From positions 248,001 through 312,000 of the forward strand of contig NZ_JOEH01000008.1 in the NCBI RefSeq assembly GCF_000719095.1: a stretch of DNA of 64,000 nucleotides, given 5' to 3'. The notes beneath the pieces were generated by a model, which searched no databases, was not told the origin of the DNA, and saw nothing but the letters and a program-made list of their open reading frames with translations. Every line of letters starts with the position of its first letter. The first letter of the stretch is position 1. This document shows positions 1 to 8,216 of this stretch, piece after piece. The position numbers and the translations under genes were made by a program. Origin of the DNA: Streptacidiphilus jeojiense. GTDB taxonomy: Bacteria > Actinomycetota > Actinomycetes > Streptomycetales > Streptomycetaceae.

Positions 1-2
1 CG

Positions 3-269
3 GGCACCTTCGACCCCGCCCGCCCCAACGCCCGTCAGCACCTGGCGTTCGGGCGCGGAATCCACGCCTGCCCCGGCGCACCGCTGGCCCGGGCCGAGGG
101 CCGGGTGGGCATCGAGCGGCTGCTCGACCGCACCGCCGACATCCGCATCTCGGAGCGGGTGCACGGCCCGGCCGACGCCCGCCGTTACCAGTACATCCCG
201 ACCTTCATCCTCCGCGGCCTGACCCATCTGAACCTGGACTTCACGCCCGCCGAGGAGAGCGCCCGATGA
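3..269 (+). CDS. Cytochrome P450, C-terminal fragment (5' end outside window)
   Basis: Only the last 88 residues are inside the window. They carry the heme-binding loop FGRGIHACPGAPLAR, with Cys as the thiolate ligand, followed by the usual C-terminal beta region. The stop overlaps the start of the ferredoxin gene as ATGA, so the two are translationally coupled. This fits a bacterial class I P450 taking electrons from that ferredoxin. The substrate-recognition part is missing, so nothing can be said about specificity. Confidence 0.9.
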   Translation, partial: GTFDPARPNARQHLAFGRGIHACPGAPLARAEGRVGIERLLDRTADIRISERVHGPADARRYQYIPTFILRGLTHLNLDFTPAEESAR

Positions 270-454
270 AGGTCACCGTCGACGAGGACCGCTGCCGGGG
301 CCACGGGGTCTGCTGGACGATCTGCCCCGAGGTCTTCGACCTCTCCGACGACGGCTACGCCGTGGTGCAGCCGTCGGAGGTCCCGGCCGAGCACGAGGCG
401 GCGGTCCGCAGCGCCGTGGGCACCTGCCCCGAGCACGCCATCACCGTGTACTGA
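266..454 (+). CDS. P450-type [3Fe-4S] ferredoxin
   Basis: A 62-residue protein with Cys10, Cys16 and Cys54 in the CxxHxxC...CP arrangement of ferredoxins that serve actinobacterial P450s. An extra Cys20 sits in VCWTICPEVF, so a 4Fe cluster cannot be excluded. It should pass single electrons from a ferredoxin reductase to the upstream P450. No reductase is adjacent; the only candidate in the window is the FAD protein at 48974-50167. Confidence 0.92.
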   Translation: MKVTVDEDRCRGHGVCWTICPEVFDLSDDGYAVVQPSEVPAEHEAAVRSAVGTCPEHAITVY

Positions 455-474
455 CACCACGTCCGAGGAGATCC

Positions 475-795
475 ATGCCCAAGGGTTACGTCATCCTGAC
501 CGAGGCGGTCAGGGACCAGGCCGGCATCGACGCCTACGCACGGGCCGCCGGACCCTCCATGGCCAGCGGCGGCGCGTCCGTCCTGGCCGCTGACGGACAG
601 CCCCAGCTGCTCGAAGGCAGCTGGCACGGCGACCGGACGGTCGTCCTGGAATTCGACTCGGTGGAGGCGGCCCGCGCCTGGTACGAGTCGCCCGAGTACG
701 CGAAGGCCAGACCACTGCGGCAGGCCGCAGCCGACACCAACGCCGTCATCGTCACCGGCTTCGAGATGCCCCCACGCCCGCCCCGGCGCGACTGA
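475..795 (+). CDS. DUF1330 family protein
   Basis: A 106-residue protein starting MPKGYVILTEAV, with the middle segment VVLEFDSVEAARAWYESPEY typical of DUF1330, a dimeric alpha/beta-barrel (ferredoxin-like) fold. No biochemical role is established for the family. It follows the ferredoxin after 20 bp, with an AGGAG ribosome site about 6 nt before the ATG, and so probably belongs to the P450 transcript. Related folds act on small oxygenated products or as monooxygenase-like accessories; that role here is inference. Confidence 0.85.
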   Translation: MPKGYVILTEAVRDQAGIDAYARAAGPSMASGGASVLAADGQPQLLEGSWHGDRTVVLEFDSVEAARAWYESPEYAKARPLRQAAADTNAVIVTGFEMPPRPPRRD

Positions 796-811
796 CCTCG
801 AAACTCTCCCG

Positions 812-833
812 CCGGCCCCGGCCCAGGGGCCGG
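812..833. terminator. Bidirectional GC-rich hairpin between convergent genes
   Basis: An 8-bp perfect stem, CCGGCCCC / GGGGCCGG, with a 6-nt loop lies in the 45-bp gap between the DUF1330 gene and the convergent TetR gene. There is no U-tract on either side, as is common for actinobacterial terminators. Confidence 0.55.
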
Positions 834-840
834 TCGGCCA

Positions 841-1422
841 TCAGCGCAGTTCTGCGGCCGCTGCGCGCAGTTCGGCGAATGCGGCTCGTGTGTGGGTGGC
901 CAGCTCGCCCGGGTCCTCGTCGCGGCTTGGGTCGGCCCAGCGGTTGAATCCGAGCCGGAACGCGAGCACGCCGAGTTCGGCGGCCACATGCGCCGCGGGT
1001 TCCGGGACGTCCCGTCGCTTCAGCGCCTCGACCATCGCCGCAGCCATGCCGATGCTCTTCAGCGCATTGCGCTCCTGCAACTCCTCGTTCGCCTCGATCG
1101 CCGCGTGCAGCAGTGGGCCGAGCTCGCGGTTGAACGATGTCATCTCGCCCGAGGCGCGCTCCAGGCCGGCCGCGACGGCCGTCATGGGTGTCGCGTCGTC
1201 GGGGGCGGTCTCGATGCCTTCGGCCAGCAGGCGGCTGAGAGCCGACTGCCCCGCCGTGAGGATCTCCCGCTTGTCGGCGAAGTGGCGGAAGAACGTGCTC
1301 CGGGTGAGGCCGGCCCGCTCGGAGATCTGAGCGACCGTCGTGTCGTCGTAGCCCTGCTCGGCGAACAGGCCGAGGGCCGCCACGACCAGGCGTTGTCGGG
1401 CATCGGGCTTCCATCTCGGCAT
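841..1422 (-). CDS. TetR/AcrR family transcriptional regulator
   Basis: A 193-residue protein. Residues about 7-55 form the TetR HTH (GLFAEQGYDDTTVAQISERA, then GLTRSTFFRHFADKREIL). The rest is a ligand-binding helical domain with no assignable ligand. It is divergent from the NAD-dependent epimerase gene at 1506, and the 83-bp gap holds two copies of an 18-bp palindrome. It most likely represses itself and the epimerase. Confidence 0.93.
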   Translation of the reverse strand: MPRWKPDARQRLVVAALGLFAEQGYDDTTVAQISERAGLTRSTFFRHFADKREILTAGQSALSRLLAEGIETAPDDATPMTAVAAGLERASGEMTSFNRELGPLLHAAIEANEELQERNALKSIGMAAAMVEALKRRDVPEPAAHVAAELGVLAFRLGFNRWADPSRDEDPGELATHTRAAFAELRAAAAELR

Positions 1423-1438
1423 GGCGGCAGTCTAGCCG

Positions 1439-1456
1439 ATGCGACATGTGTCGCAT
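1439..1456. promoter_or_regulatory. Perfect TetR-type operator palindrome, copy 1
   Basis: ATGCGACA-TG-TGTCGCAT: 8-bp arms match perfectly around a 2-bp centre. It sits 17 bp upstream of the TetR start, in the divergent gap. A second copy lies 31 bp away centre to centre, about three helical turns. Confidence 0.7.
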
Positions 1457-1469
1457 CGGGTGTACCGTG

Positions 1470-1487
1470 ATGGGACATCAGTCGCAT
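1470..1487. promoter_or_regulatory. Imperfect copy 2 of the TetR-type operator
   Basis: ATGGGACA-TC-AGTCGCAT repeats the copy at 1439-1456 with one mismatch in each arm. It lies 18 bp before the epimerase start, a good position to block that promoter. Confidence 0.55.
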
Positions 1488-1505
1488 CACTCATGGGAGC
1501 CCGCC

Positions 1506-2387
1506 ATGCGCGTCTTCATCACCGGTGGAACAGGCCTGATCGGTTCGGCCGTAGTCGCCGAACTGCTCACCGCAGGTCATTCCGTCACCGCCCTCGCCCG
1601 TTCCGACGCCTCCGCGGCAAGCGCCGAGGACGCCGGCGCCGGCGTCCTCCGTGGAGGTCTGACCGACCTGGAGGTGCTGCGAACCGGTGCGCAGCAGGCG
1701 GACGGCGTCATCCACCTCGCCTTCGGCAACGACTTCAGCTCCCCCGAAGCACTCGCGCGAGCCATCGCCGAGGAGGCCGCCGCGCTCGGCGCACTCGGCG
1801 AAACCCTCGTCGGCACGGACCGGCCACTGGTCACCGTCGCGGGCACACCCCATGCGGCCGGACGCGCATCGACCGAGGACGACCCGCTGCCGACCAGCGG
1901 CCCCGTCGCCGGACGCAGCCAGTCGGTGACCCGCACCCTCGCACTCGCCGCCAACGGTGTGCGCAGCTCGGCGGTACGGCTGCCGCGCACCGTGCACAAC
2001 CAGGGCCAGGGCGGGTTCGCCGGGCTGCTCACCGACATCGCCCGCCGCACCGGCGCCGCCGGCTACCCCGGGGACGGCACCCAACGCTGGCCGGCCGTCC
2101 ATGCGCTCGACGCCGCCGTCCTGTTCCGGCTGGCACTGGAGCAGGCACCGGCCGGAAGCTCGTGGCACGCCGTCGCCGACGAGGGCGACGCGGTACGTGA
2201 TATCGCCGCGGTCATCGGGCGGCGGCTCGACCTCCCGGTCAAGCCGGCACCGCAGGAGCACTTCGGTCCCCTCGGCCCGATCTTCGCGACCGACCAGCCC
2301 GCATCCAGCAGTCGCACCCGCACCGCGCTCGGCTGGCAGCCGACCCACCCGAGCCTGCTCGACGACCTGGAGAACATCCAAGCCTGA
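1506..2387 (+). CDS. NAD(P)-dependent epimerase/dehydratase (extended SDR, NmrA-like)
   Basis: A 293-residue protein with N-terminal Rossmann motif TGGTGLIGSAVVAELLTAGH. The ATG at 1506 is chosen because it places this motif at the usual N-terminus; an upstream in-frame ATG at 1446 would add 20 residues running through the operator. Family members act on nucleotide sugars or as NAD(P)H-dependent reductases, and the substrate cannot be deduced. Divergent TetR neighbours commonly control stress- or xenobiotic-responsive SDRs of this type. Confidence 0.88.
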   Translation: MRVFITGGTGLIGSAVVAELLTAGHSVTALARSDASAASAEDAGAGVLRGGLTDLEVLRTGAQQADGVIHLAFGNDFSSPEALARAIAEEAAALGALGETLVGTDRPLVTVAGTPHAAGRASTEDDPLPTSGPVAGRSQSVTRTLALAANGVRSSAVRLPRTVHNQGQGGFAGLLTDIARRTGAAGYPGDGTQRWPAVHALDAAVLFRLALEQAPAGSSWHAVADEGDAVRDIAAVIGRRLDLPVKPAPQEHFGPLGPIFATDQPASSSRTRTALGWQPTHPSLLDDLENIQA

Positions 2388-2413
2388 GCCGGACGCCGCA
2401 CCGGCCGATCGAC

Positions 2414-2698
2414 CTATCCCGTGACAGCGCTGGAGTCCGGCGGGGACTCGGGATCCGTCGGCTCCTGCGGCAGGGTCGGGATGCTGCCCGGTGCCCAGTC
2501 GAGGACTTCCTCGAAACGGCGGGCCGCAAAGGAGGTGGGAAGGCGTCCGAGGTCACTCTCGTGGACCTTGATGGTCGCCACGCTCAATGTGGTGCGGAGT
2601 GCGAGCTCCGTCACCGAGAGGCCCTCGGCCTCCCGGAGCTCGATGAGAGCTTTCGCCAGCCGCTCGGTGTCCTCGCTCATGGCCACAGCATTCCGCAT
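2414..2698 (-). CDS. Small XRE-like helix-turn-helix protein
   Basis: A protein of 94 residues, or 88 if the ATG at 2680 is used. The segment IELREAEGLSVTELALRTTL, then SVATIKVHESDLGRL, is an XRE/Cro-type HTH. The C-terminal tail ends in a Pro/Glu-rich stretch. It lies 13 bp downstream of the ACAD pair on the same strand and is probably the last gene of that transcript. It may be a local regulator of the ACAD/CaiB divergent region, but no target site can be assigned. Confidence 0.7.
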   Translation of the reverse strand: MRNAVAMSEDTERLAKALIELREAEGLSVTELALRTTLSVATIKVHESDLGRLPTSFAARRFEEVLDWAPGSIPTLPQEPTDPESPPDSSAVTG

Positions 2699-2711
2699 CA
2701 CGAACGCTCCG

Positions 2712-3680
2712 TCAGCATCCCGGCCGGATCGGGCTCGGCGGTACCGGGAACAGAGCGTCGAAGCCGTCGCGGCGGATCCGGTCGGCGAGCAGGGTCGTGG
2801 TTCCGAGTCGTCCGACCGGTCGACGCAGCGTGGGTTGCAGGTGGCGGTCGATGACGGCGAGGTCGTGCTCCTCGCACAGTCCCATCGCGCCGAGGATCTG
2901 GTGGGCGTTGGCGAGGACGGTCCGGGCCGACTCCAGCATCTGCAGCCGCAGTGCCAGCAGGTCGGCGGGGCCGGCGCGGCCGACCCGCAGCAGCCACCAG
3001 GTGTAGCGGGCCAGCTCGTCCAGGCTGTCCCGGGCCAGGACCAGGTCGGCGATCCGCCAGCGGATCTCGCCGAACCGTCCGATGGGCACGCCGAACTGGC
3101 GCCGCTCCCGGGCATGCCGCAGCGCCAGGTCCGCGGCCCCGGCCAGGGCGCCGCCGACCCAGAACGCGTCGAGCAGCAGGTGCATTGCGGACGCGTCGGT
3201 CACCGGCGGGCCCAGCCCGGTGTCGACGAGGCGAACCTCGCAGCCGAACGGGTCGAGCGGGGCCTGCCTGCGCCGCTCCACGGTGACCGAGAAGACCCGC
3301 TGGTCGCGCAGGTCCACCGCGATCGCGTCCGGGAGCACGTCGGCATGGTCCAGCGCGGTGCACTCCCCCAGCACCAGGTGGACCCCGCCGCAGTCCGCGC
3401 GGGCGGACGGCGGCACGGCCAGGACGTGCACCAGCGGCCAGGGCAGGACCACCCGGCCGGCCTCGCGCACGGCCAGGGCGGCGGCCGCCGACTCCTCCTC
3501 GTCCCCCCAGGGGTCGAGCGCGAGCGCACCGATCGCATCCAGCCGAGGGCGGACCGTCTCCGCCCGGTGGGTGGGTTCGACCTCGGCCCGTCGGGCCGCC
3601 TCGACCCCGCCCAGGGAGCCGAGCACGTCGGACACTGTCTCCGCATAGGCCCTGGCGCTCTTCGGCCACTCACGACGCAC
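2712..3680 (-). CDS. Acyl-CoA dehydrogenase, short partner subunit
   Basis: A 322-residue protein with a GTG start inside the 3' end of the upstream ACAD gene (11-bp overlap). It is shorter than the usual 380 or so residues, with a degenerate N-terminal domain. The C-terminal helical domain has RQFGVPIGRFGEIRWRIADL and ILGAMGLCEEHDL. Overlapping long/short ACAD pairs in actinobacterial steroid and lipid clusters often form alpha2beta2 enzymes; by that precedent this is the partner of the 391-residue ACAD. Substrate unknown. Confidence 0.88.
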   Translation of the reverse strand: MRREWPKSARAYAETVSDVLGSLGGVEAARRAEVEPTHRAETVRPRLDAIGALALDPWGDEEESAAAALAVREAGRVVLPWPLVHVLAVPPSARADCGGVHLVLGECTALDHADVLPDAIAVDLRDQRVFSVTVERRRQAPLDPFGCEVRLVDTGLGPPVTDASAMHLLLDAFWVGGALAGAADLALRHARERRQFGVPIGRFGEIRWRIADLVLARDSLDELARYTWWLLRVGRAGPADLLALRLQMLESARTVLANAHQILGAMGLCEEHDLAVIDRHLQPTLRRPVGRLGTTTLLADRIRRDGFDALFPVPPSPIRPGC

Positions 3681-4845
3681 GGTCCGCCCCCTCCAGCGCG
3701 GCGCGAGCGACCACCAGGCGCTGCACCTCGATCGTTCCGGACGCGATCGTCGCCGACCGCGAGTAGCGCAGTACGTCCTCGACGTGGCCGAGCAGTCCCC
3801 GTCCCGGATCGGGCGCCAGCCCCTCGGCCCCGCACACGTCGGCGGCCAACTCGGCCACCTCCTGGTCCAGTTGGATCGAGGCCAGCCGGGCCAACGAGGC
3901 CACCTGCTGGGTCAGCCGGCCGGCCTCGCTGAGAGCGACGGCACGATAGCTGAGCAGTCGGGCAACCCGGGTGTGCACCAGCGCGCGGACGTATTCGGCG
4001 GCGGCAGCCGGTTCGTCGAGCCCTTCATGGCCGGCCAGTTCGCAGAGCACCCGGTCGTCGCGCGCGTACCTGGGGATGCCGATGCGTTCGTGCTTGAGCA
4101 CCAGGCCCATCACGTCCCAGCCCCGCCCGACCTCGCCGAGCACCGCCTCGTCGCCCACCCGCACGGAGTCGAAGAAGACCTCGTTGAGGTGCTGTTCGCC
4201 CATCATCGAGTCGATCGGGACCACGGTGATCCCCGGACTGTCCATCGGCACCAGGAAGATGGTGATGCCGTCGTGCTTGTTCTCCGTCCGGGACGTCCTG
4301 GCGGCCAGGAAGCACCACTGCGCCAGGCCGGCGTAGGAGGTCCAGATCTTCTGGCCGTCGAGCACCCACGCCTCGCCGTCGCGGCGTGCGGCGAGCTTCA
4401 GCGAGCCGAGGTCGGTGCCCGCCTCCGGTTCGCTGAACCCCTGGCACCAGACGGCCGTGCCCGAGGAGATCCCGGGCAGGTGCCTGGCGCGCTGCTCGGC
4501 GGTGCCGACCTCCATCAGCACCGGGCCGACCCAGTTGAGTCCCATGTACTGCGGACCACGCGGCTCGAAGTGGGCCCACATCTCCTCGCGCAGCACGGTC
4601 TGCTGCCACAGGTCCGCTCCCCCGCCGCCGTACTCGACCGGCCAGCTCAGCGTGAGCAGGCCCTCGTCCGCGAGGCGCCGGCAGACCCGGGCGACGACGG
4701 CCCGGACGTCCGGCGCGAGGGAGAACGGCGCGACCCAGTCGGGGGGCAGCTCCTCGGCGAGCAGGGCACGCAGGCGGATGCGGAGCACGGCCGCCCTGGG
4801 ACCGAGATCGAGATCAACTTCCGGACCTGCCTGGGCCGTTGACAT
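3670..4845 (-). CDS. Acyl-CoA dehydrogenase, FAD-binding subunit
   Basis: A 391-residue ACAD with FAD/substrate motifs CQGFSEPEAGTDLGSLK and GQKIWTSYAGLAQWCFLA. The C-terminal signature reads ASGTIEVQR where MCAD-type enzymes have YEGT, so the classical catalytic Glu is absent at that place. This is expected for subunits of heteromeric ACADs. It is transcribed divergently from the CaiB operon and overlaps its partner by 11 bp. It probably introduces a 2,3-double bond into a CoA-linked intermediate of the same pathway. Confidence 0.92.
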   Translation of the reverse strand: MSTAQAGPEVDLDLGPRAAVLRIRLRALLAEELPPDWVAPFSLAPDVRAVVARVCRRLADEGLLTLSWPVEYGGGGADLWQQTVLREEMWAHFEPRGPQYMGLNWVGPVLMEVGTAEQRARHLPGISSGTAVWCQGFSEPEAGTDLGSLKLAARRDGEAWVLDGQKIWTSYAGLAQWCFLAARTSRTENKHDGITIFLVPMDSPGITVVPIDSMMGEQHLNEVFFDSVRVGDEAVLGEVGRGWDVMGLVLKHERIGIPRYARDDRVLCELAGHEGLDEPAAAAEYVRALVHTRVARLLSYRAVALSEAGRLTQQVASLARLASIQLDQEVAELAADVCGAEGLAPDPGRGLLGHVEDVLRYSRSATIASGTIEVQRLVVARAALEGADRAS

Positions 4846-4867
4846 CGGTGCACGCCCCTCGCATAGT

Positions 4868-4900
4868 CATCCTAAAGATTACTAAGATATAGAGGATAGC
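4868..4900. promoter_or_regulatory. AT-rich divergent promoter/operator region
   Basis: A short A/T-rich stretch in otherwise GC-rich DNA separates the ACAD operon (minus) from the CaiB operon (plus). It contains an inverted ATCCT/AGGAT pair (4869-4873 and 4893-4897) and a direct AAGAT repeat with 9-bp spacing (4875 and 4884). It probably holds both promoters and an operator. The regulator is unknown; the GAGAAT motif of the other operons is absent. Confidence 0.4.
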
Positions 4901-4915
4901 AAGAGGCCCAGCCGC

Positions 4916-6058
4916 ATGGAACACACAGGTCCCCTCACCGGGGTGCGCGTCGTCGATCTGACGGCCATGGTCATGGGTCCGTACTGCACCCAGATCCTGG
5001 CCGACATGGGGGCGGACGTGATCAAGATCGAGCCCCCGGCCGGCGACAACACCCGTCACATCTCGGTGGGTCCGGAACCGGGCATGAGCGGTGTCTTCGT
5101 CAATGTGAACCGGGGAAAACGCAGTGCAGTCCTGGATCTGCGCAACGAGGAAGGCAAGGAGACGCTGCGGGGACTCATCAGGGGCTGCGACGTCTTCATC
5201 CACTCCATGCGTGCCCGGGCGATCGCCGAGCTCGGCTTCGACTACGCCGAAGTGGCCGCCGTCAACCCGTCCGTCGTCTACACCAACTGCTACGGCTACG
5301 GCCGCCGGGGCCGGGACGCCGACCTCACCGCCTACGACGACACCATCCAGGCGGAGTGCGGACTGCCTTCCGTACAGCGGCAGTTGACTGGTGAGCCCGG
5401 CTATGTCGGCACCATCATGGCGGACAAGGTGGCCGGGCTGACGGCCGTGTACGCCACCGCGATGGCGCTCTTCCACCGCGAGCGGACCGGCGAGGGGCAG
5501 GAGGTCGAGGTCGCCATGTTCGAGACGATGGCCTCGTTCATGCTGGTCGAGCACGCCAACGGCGCGATGTTCAGCCCGCCGCTGGGCCCCGCGGTCTATC
5601 CCCGCGCGGTGGCGCCGAACCGCAGGCCCTACCGGACCAAGGACGGCCTGGTCGCCGCGCTGGTCTACAACGACAAGCAGTGGACCGCATTCGTCGACGC
5701 CGTCCGACCGGCCTGGGCCGGCGAGCACTTCGCCACCCTCGAACTGCGGGCCCGCCGGATCGACACCGTCTACGCCCTGCTGGCGGAGACCTTCCTGGAG
5801 CGTACGACCAAGGACTGGCTGGACCTGCTGCGGTCGTTGGACATACCCGCCGCCCCGGTCCGCACACTTGACGAACTGTTCGACAATCCGCACCTGAACG
5901 ACGTCGGATTCTTCGAGACGGTCGACAGCCCGAACGGACCGGTGCGCTTCCCCGGCATCCCGACCTGGTTCTCACGGACCCCCGGACGAGTCGCCGGCCC
6001 CGCACCCGGACTGGGCGCCCACACCGAGGAGATCGCGGCGGAGATGGAGCAACGATGA
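4916..6058 (+). CDS. CaiB/BaiF (family III) CoA-transferase
   Basis: A 380-residue protein. The N-terminal segment GVRVVDLTAMVMGPYCTQ and the MGADVIKIEPP motif are classic for family III transferases. Tyr140-Asp141 of AYDDTIQAE aligns with the catalytic Asp that forms the aspartyl-CoA anhydride. It would transfer CoA from a donor thioester to a carboxylic acid intermediate, replacing an ATP-dependent ligase, none of which was seen in this window. It is first in a four-gene operon and overlaps the next gene as ATGA. Confidence 0.93.
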   Translation: MEHTGPLTGVRVVDLTAMVMGPYCTQILADMGADVIKIEPPAGDNTRHISVGPEPGMSGVFVNVNRGKRSAVLDLRNEEGKETLRGLIRGCDVFIHSMRARAIAELGFDYAEVAAVNPSVVYTNCYGYGRRGRDADLTAYDDTIQAECGLPSVQRQLTGEPGYVGTIMADKVAGLTAVYATAMALFHRERTGEGQEVEVAMFETMASFMLVEHANGAMFSPPLGPAVYPRAVAPNRRPYRTKDGLVAALVYNDKQWTAFVDAVRPAWAGEHFATLELRARRIDTVYALLAETFLERTTKDWLDLLRSLDIPAAPVRTLDELFDNPHLNDVGFFETVDSPNGPVRFPGIPTWFSRTPGRVAGPAPGLGAHTEEIAAEMEQR

Positions 6059-6948
6059 CCAGCACCAATACGCCCTTCCGTGCGCGCTCCTGGCTGTTCG
6101 CCCCCGGCGACAGCGAGCGGAAGATGGAGAAGGCCGCCGCGGGCACGGCGGACATCGTCGTCCTCGACCTGGAGGACGCGGTGACCGAGGACGGGAAGCC
6201 CAAGGCCCGGGCGATGATCGCGGCCTTCCTCGCGGGGCAGCCGACAGCTGACCGAAGCCGGCTGTGGGTGCGGGTCAATCCCCTGGACGGCCCGCACACA
6301 CTGGCGGACCTGGCAGCGGTGATCCCGGCACGCCCCGGGGGCATCATGCTGCCCAAGTCACGTGGCCGCGCCGACGTCGAACTCCTGGACCACTACCTCT
6401 CCGCGCTGGAGGTCTCCGCCGGCATCGAGCAGGGATCGACCAAGGTCATCGTCCTGGTCACCGAGACGGCCGAAGCCATGTTCACCACCGGCAGCTACCG
6501 GGGTGCACCCCGGGTGGTCGCCATGACCTGGGGCGCGGAGGACCTCGCCGACGCCGTGGGTGCCGCCGAGAACCGCAATGCCGACGGCAGCTACGGCTTC
6601 ACCTACGAACTGGCCCGCAGCCTCTGCCTGTTGGGCGCGGCAGCGGCCGGGGTGGCGGCCGTGGACACCATCCAGGGCGACTTTCGCGACCTGGAGGGAC
6701 TGCGCCGGCGTGCCGAGAAGGTACGCCGCGACGGCTTCCGCGGCATGCTGGCCATCCACCCCGCCCAGGTCGACGTGATCAACGCGGCCTTCACCCCCGA
6801 CGAGGAGGAACTGGCCGCGGCCCAGGAGATCGTCGACCTCTTCGCCGCCCATCCCGGCGTCGGGGCCATCGGCCACCGGGGCGCCATGCTCGACCGTCCC
6901 CATCTGGCCCGGGCCCAGGCGCTGTTGGCATCGGCGGGACGCGGATGA
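6055..6948 (+). CDS. HpcH/HpaI aldolase, CitE-like (citrate lyase beta / malyl-CoA lyase family)
   Basis: A 297-residue TIM-barrel protein. Family markers are the N-terminal LFAPGDSERKMEKAA, IVVLDLEDAV (Asp/Glu region of the Mg site), VTETAEAMF and TWGAEDLADAVGA. Such enzymes cleave or form C-C bonds of 3-hydroxyacyl-CoA thioesters using Mg2+. Between two CoA-transferase genes and a crotonase, it may release acetyl-CoA or a related unit from a hydroxy-acyl-CoA. Both flanking genes overlap it by 4 bp. Confidence 0.9.
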   Translation: MTSTNTPFRARSWLFAPGDSERKMEKAAAGTADIVVLDLEDAVTEDGKPKARAMIAAFLAGQPTADRSRLWVRVNPLDGPHTLADLAAVIPARPGGIMLPKSRGRADVELLDHYLSALEVSAGIEQGSTKVIVLVTETAEAMFTTGSYRGAPRVVAMTWGAEDLADAVGAAENRNADGSYGFTYELARSLCLLGAAAAGVAAVDTIQGDFRDLEGLRRRAEKVRRDGFRGMLAIHPAQVDVINAAFTPDEEELAAAQEIVDLFAAHPGVGAIGHRGAMLDRPHLARAQALLASAGRG

Positions 6949-8216
6949 GAGTCGTCGCCGATGCCCGCGACCTGGATCTCGGCGAGTTCCTGCGTCCCGG
7001 AGACCGCATCGTCATGGGTCAGGCCTGCGGTGAACCGACCACGCTGGTCCAGGCATTGAGCGAGCAGGGGCGCGACATCGGCGGGCTCGCCACCTTCATC
7101 GCCACCAGCTTCTCCGGACTGCTCACCCCGGCTGCCATGGACGGCATCAGCGTGTGCAGCATGGGCGCGATCGGCGCGTTGCGCGCACTGGCCAAGGAGC
7201 ACCGGCTCGGGGTGATCCCCTGTCATGTGAGTCAGATCGGACCGATGATCGAAGCCGGAACGCTCGGCTGCGATGTGGCGTTCGTCCAGGTTAGCCCGGC
7301 CAATGCGGACGGCGACCACAGCTTCGGCCTCACCGGCGACCATGTGCAGGCGGCCGTCGCCAAGGCACGCGTCGTGGTCGCCGAGGTGAACGACCAGGTG
7401 CCCTTCACCTACGGCGAACTGCTGCCCGCGGCCAGGATCGACTGCGCCGTGCTGATCTCCCGCCCGCCGACCGAGGTGGCGCCCGCGAAGATCGGCGCGA
7501 CCGACGAGGCGATAGCCAAGCACGTGGCGGCCTACATCGAGGACGGCTCGGTCCTGCAGACCGGGATCGGCGCGGTGCCGGACGCCGTCCTCCGGCTCCT
7601 GCACGACCGCAGGGACCTCGGCGTGCACTCGGGCATGGTCGGCGACGCCCTGGTCGACCTGGTCCAGGCCGGGGTGGTCACCAACGCCCGCAAACACATC
7701 GACACCGGGATCACGATCAGCGGCGCCCTGATCGGCACCAGGCGGCTGTACGACTTCGCCCACCGCAACCCGCAGCTGCGCATGTGCACCACCGGCTACA
7801 CCCATGACGCGGCCGTGCTCGCGCAGCTGGACCGCCTGGTCACCGTCAACTCGGCGCTGGAGGTGGACCTGACCGGCCAGGTGAACGCCGAGCAGAGCAG
7901 CTCGGCCTACCTCGGCGGCACCGGCGGCCAGGTGGACTTCGTCCGTGCCGGCGCCCGCTCGCCGGGCGGGCACGCCGTCATCGCCCTGCCCGCCACCGCG
8001 AAGGGCGGAACGATCAGCCGGATCACCGCCAGGCTGTCGGGACCGGTCACCACCGCACGCAGTGACGTCGATGTCATCGTCACCGAGTTCGGCTCGGCCG
8101 AGCTCAAGGGCAGGACCCTGGCCGAGCGCACCCGCCGGCTGATCGCCATCGCCCACCCCGCCTTCCAGGAGGAGTTGGCGCGCGAGGCCCACACCATTCA
8201 GCAGAGGGGTTTCTGA
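6945..8216 (+). CDS. Acetyl-CoA hydrolase/transferase family (4-hydroxybutyrate CoA-transferase-like)
   Basis: A 423-residue family I-type CoA-transferase. The ATG at 6945 gives an ATGA overlap with the CitE-like gene and a normal N-terminus (LRPGDRIVMGQACGEPTTL). The segment TVNSALEVDLTGQVNAE contains the Glu that forms the glutamyl-CoA intermediate in this family, followed by GGTGGQVDFVRAG. It probably moves CoA between acetyl-CoA and a pathway acid. Its operon has two unrelated CoA-transferase types, suggesting two CoA loading or recycling steps. Confidence 0.9.
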   Translation: MRVVADARDLDLGEFLRPGDRIVMGQACGEPTTLVQALSEQGRDIGGLATFIATSFSGLLTPAAMDGISVCSMGAIGALRALAKEHRLGVIPCHVSQIGPMIEAGTLGCDVAFVQVSPANADGDHSFGLTGDHVQAAVAKARVVVAEVNDQVPFTYGELLPAARIDCAVLISRPPTEVAPAKIGATDEAIAKHVAAYIEDGSVLQTGIGAVPDAVLRLLHDRRDLGVHSGMVGDALVDLVQAGVVTNARKHIDTGITISGALIGTRRLYDFAHRNPQLRMCTTGYTHDAAVLAQLDRLVTVNSALEVDLTGQVNAEQSSSAYLGGTGGQVDFVRAGARSPGGHAVIALPATAKGGTISRITARLSGPVTTARSDVDVIVTEFGSAELKGRTLAERTRRLIAIAHPAFQEELAREAHTIQQRGF

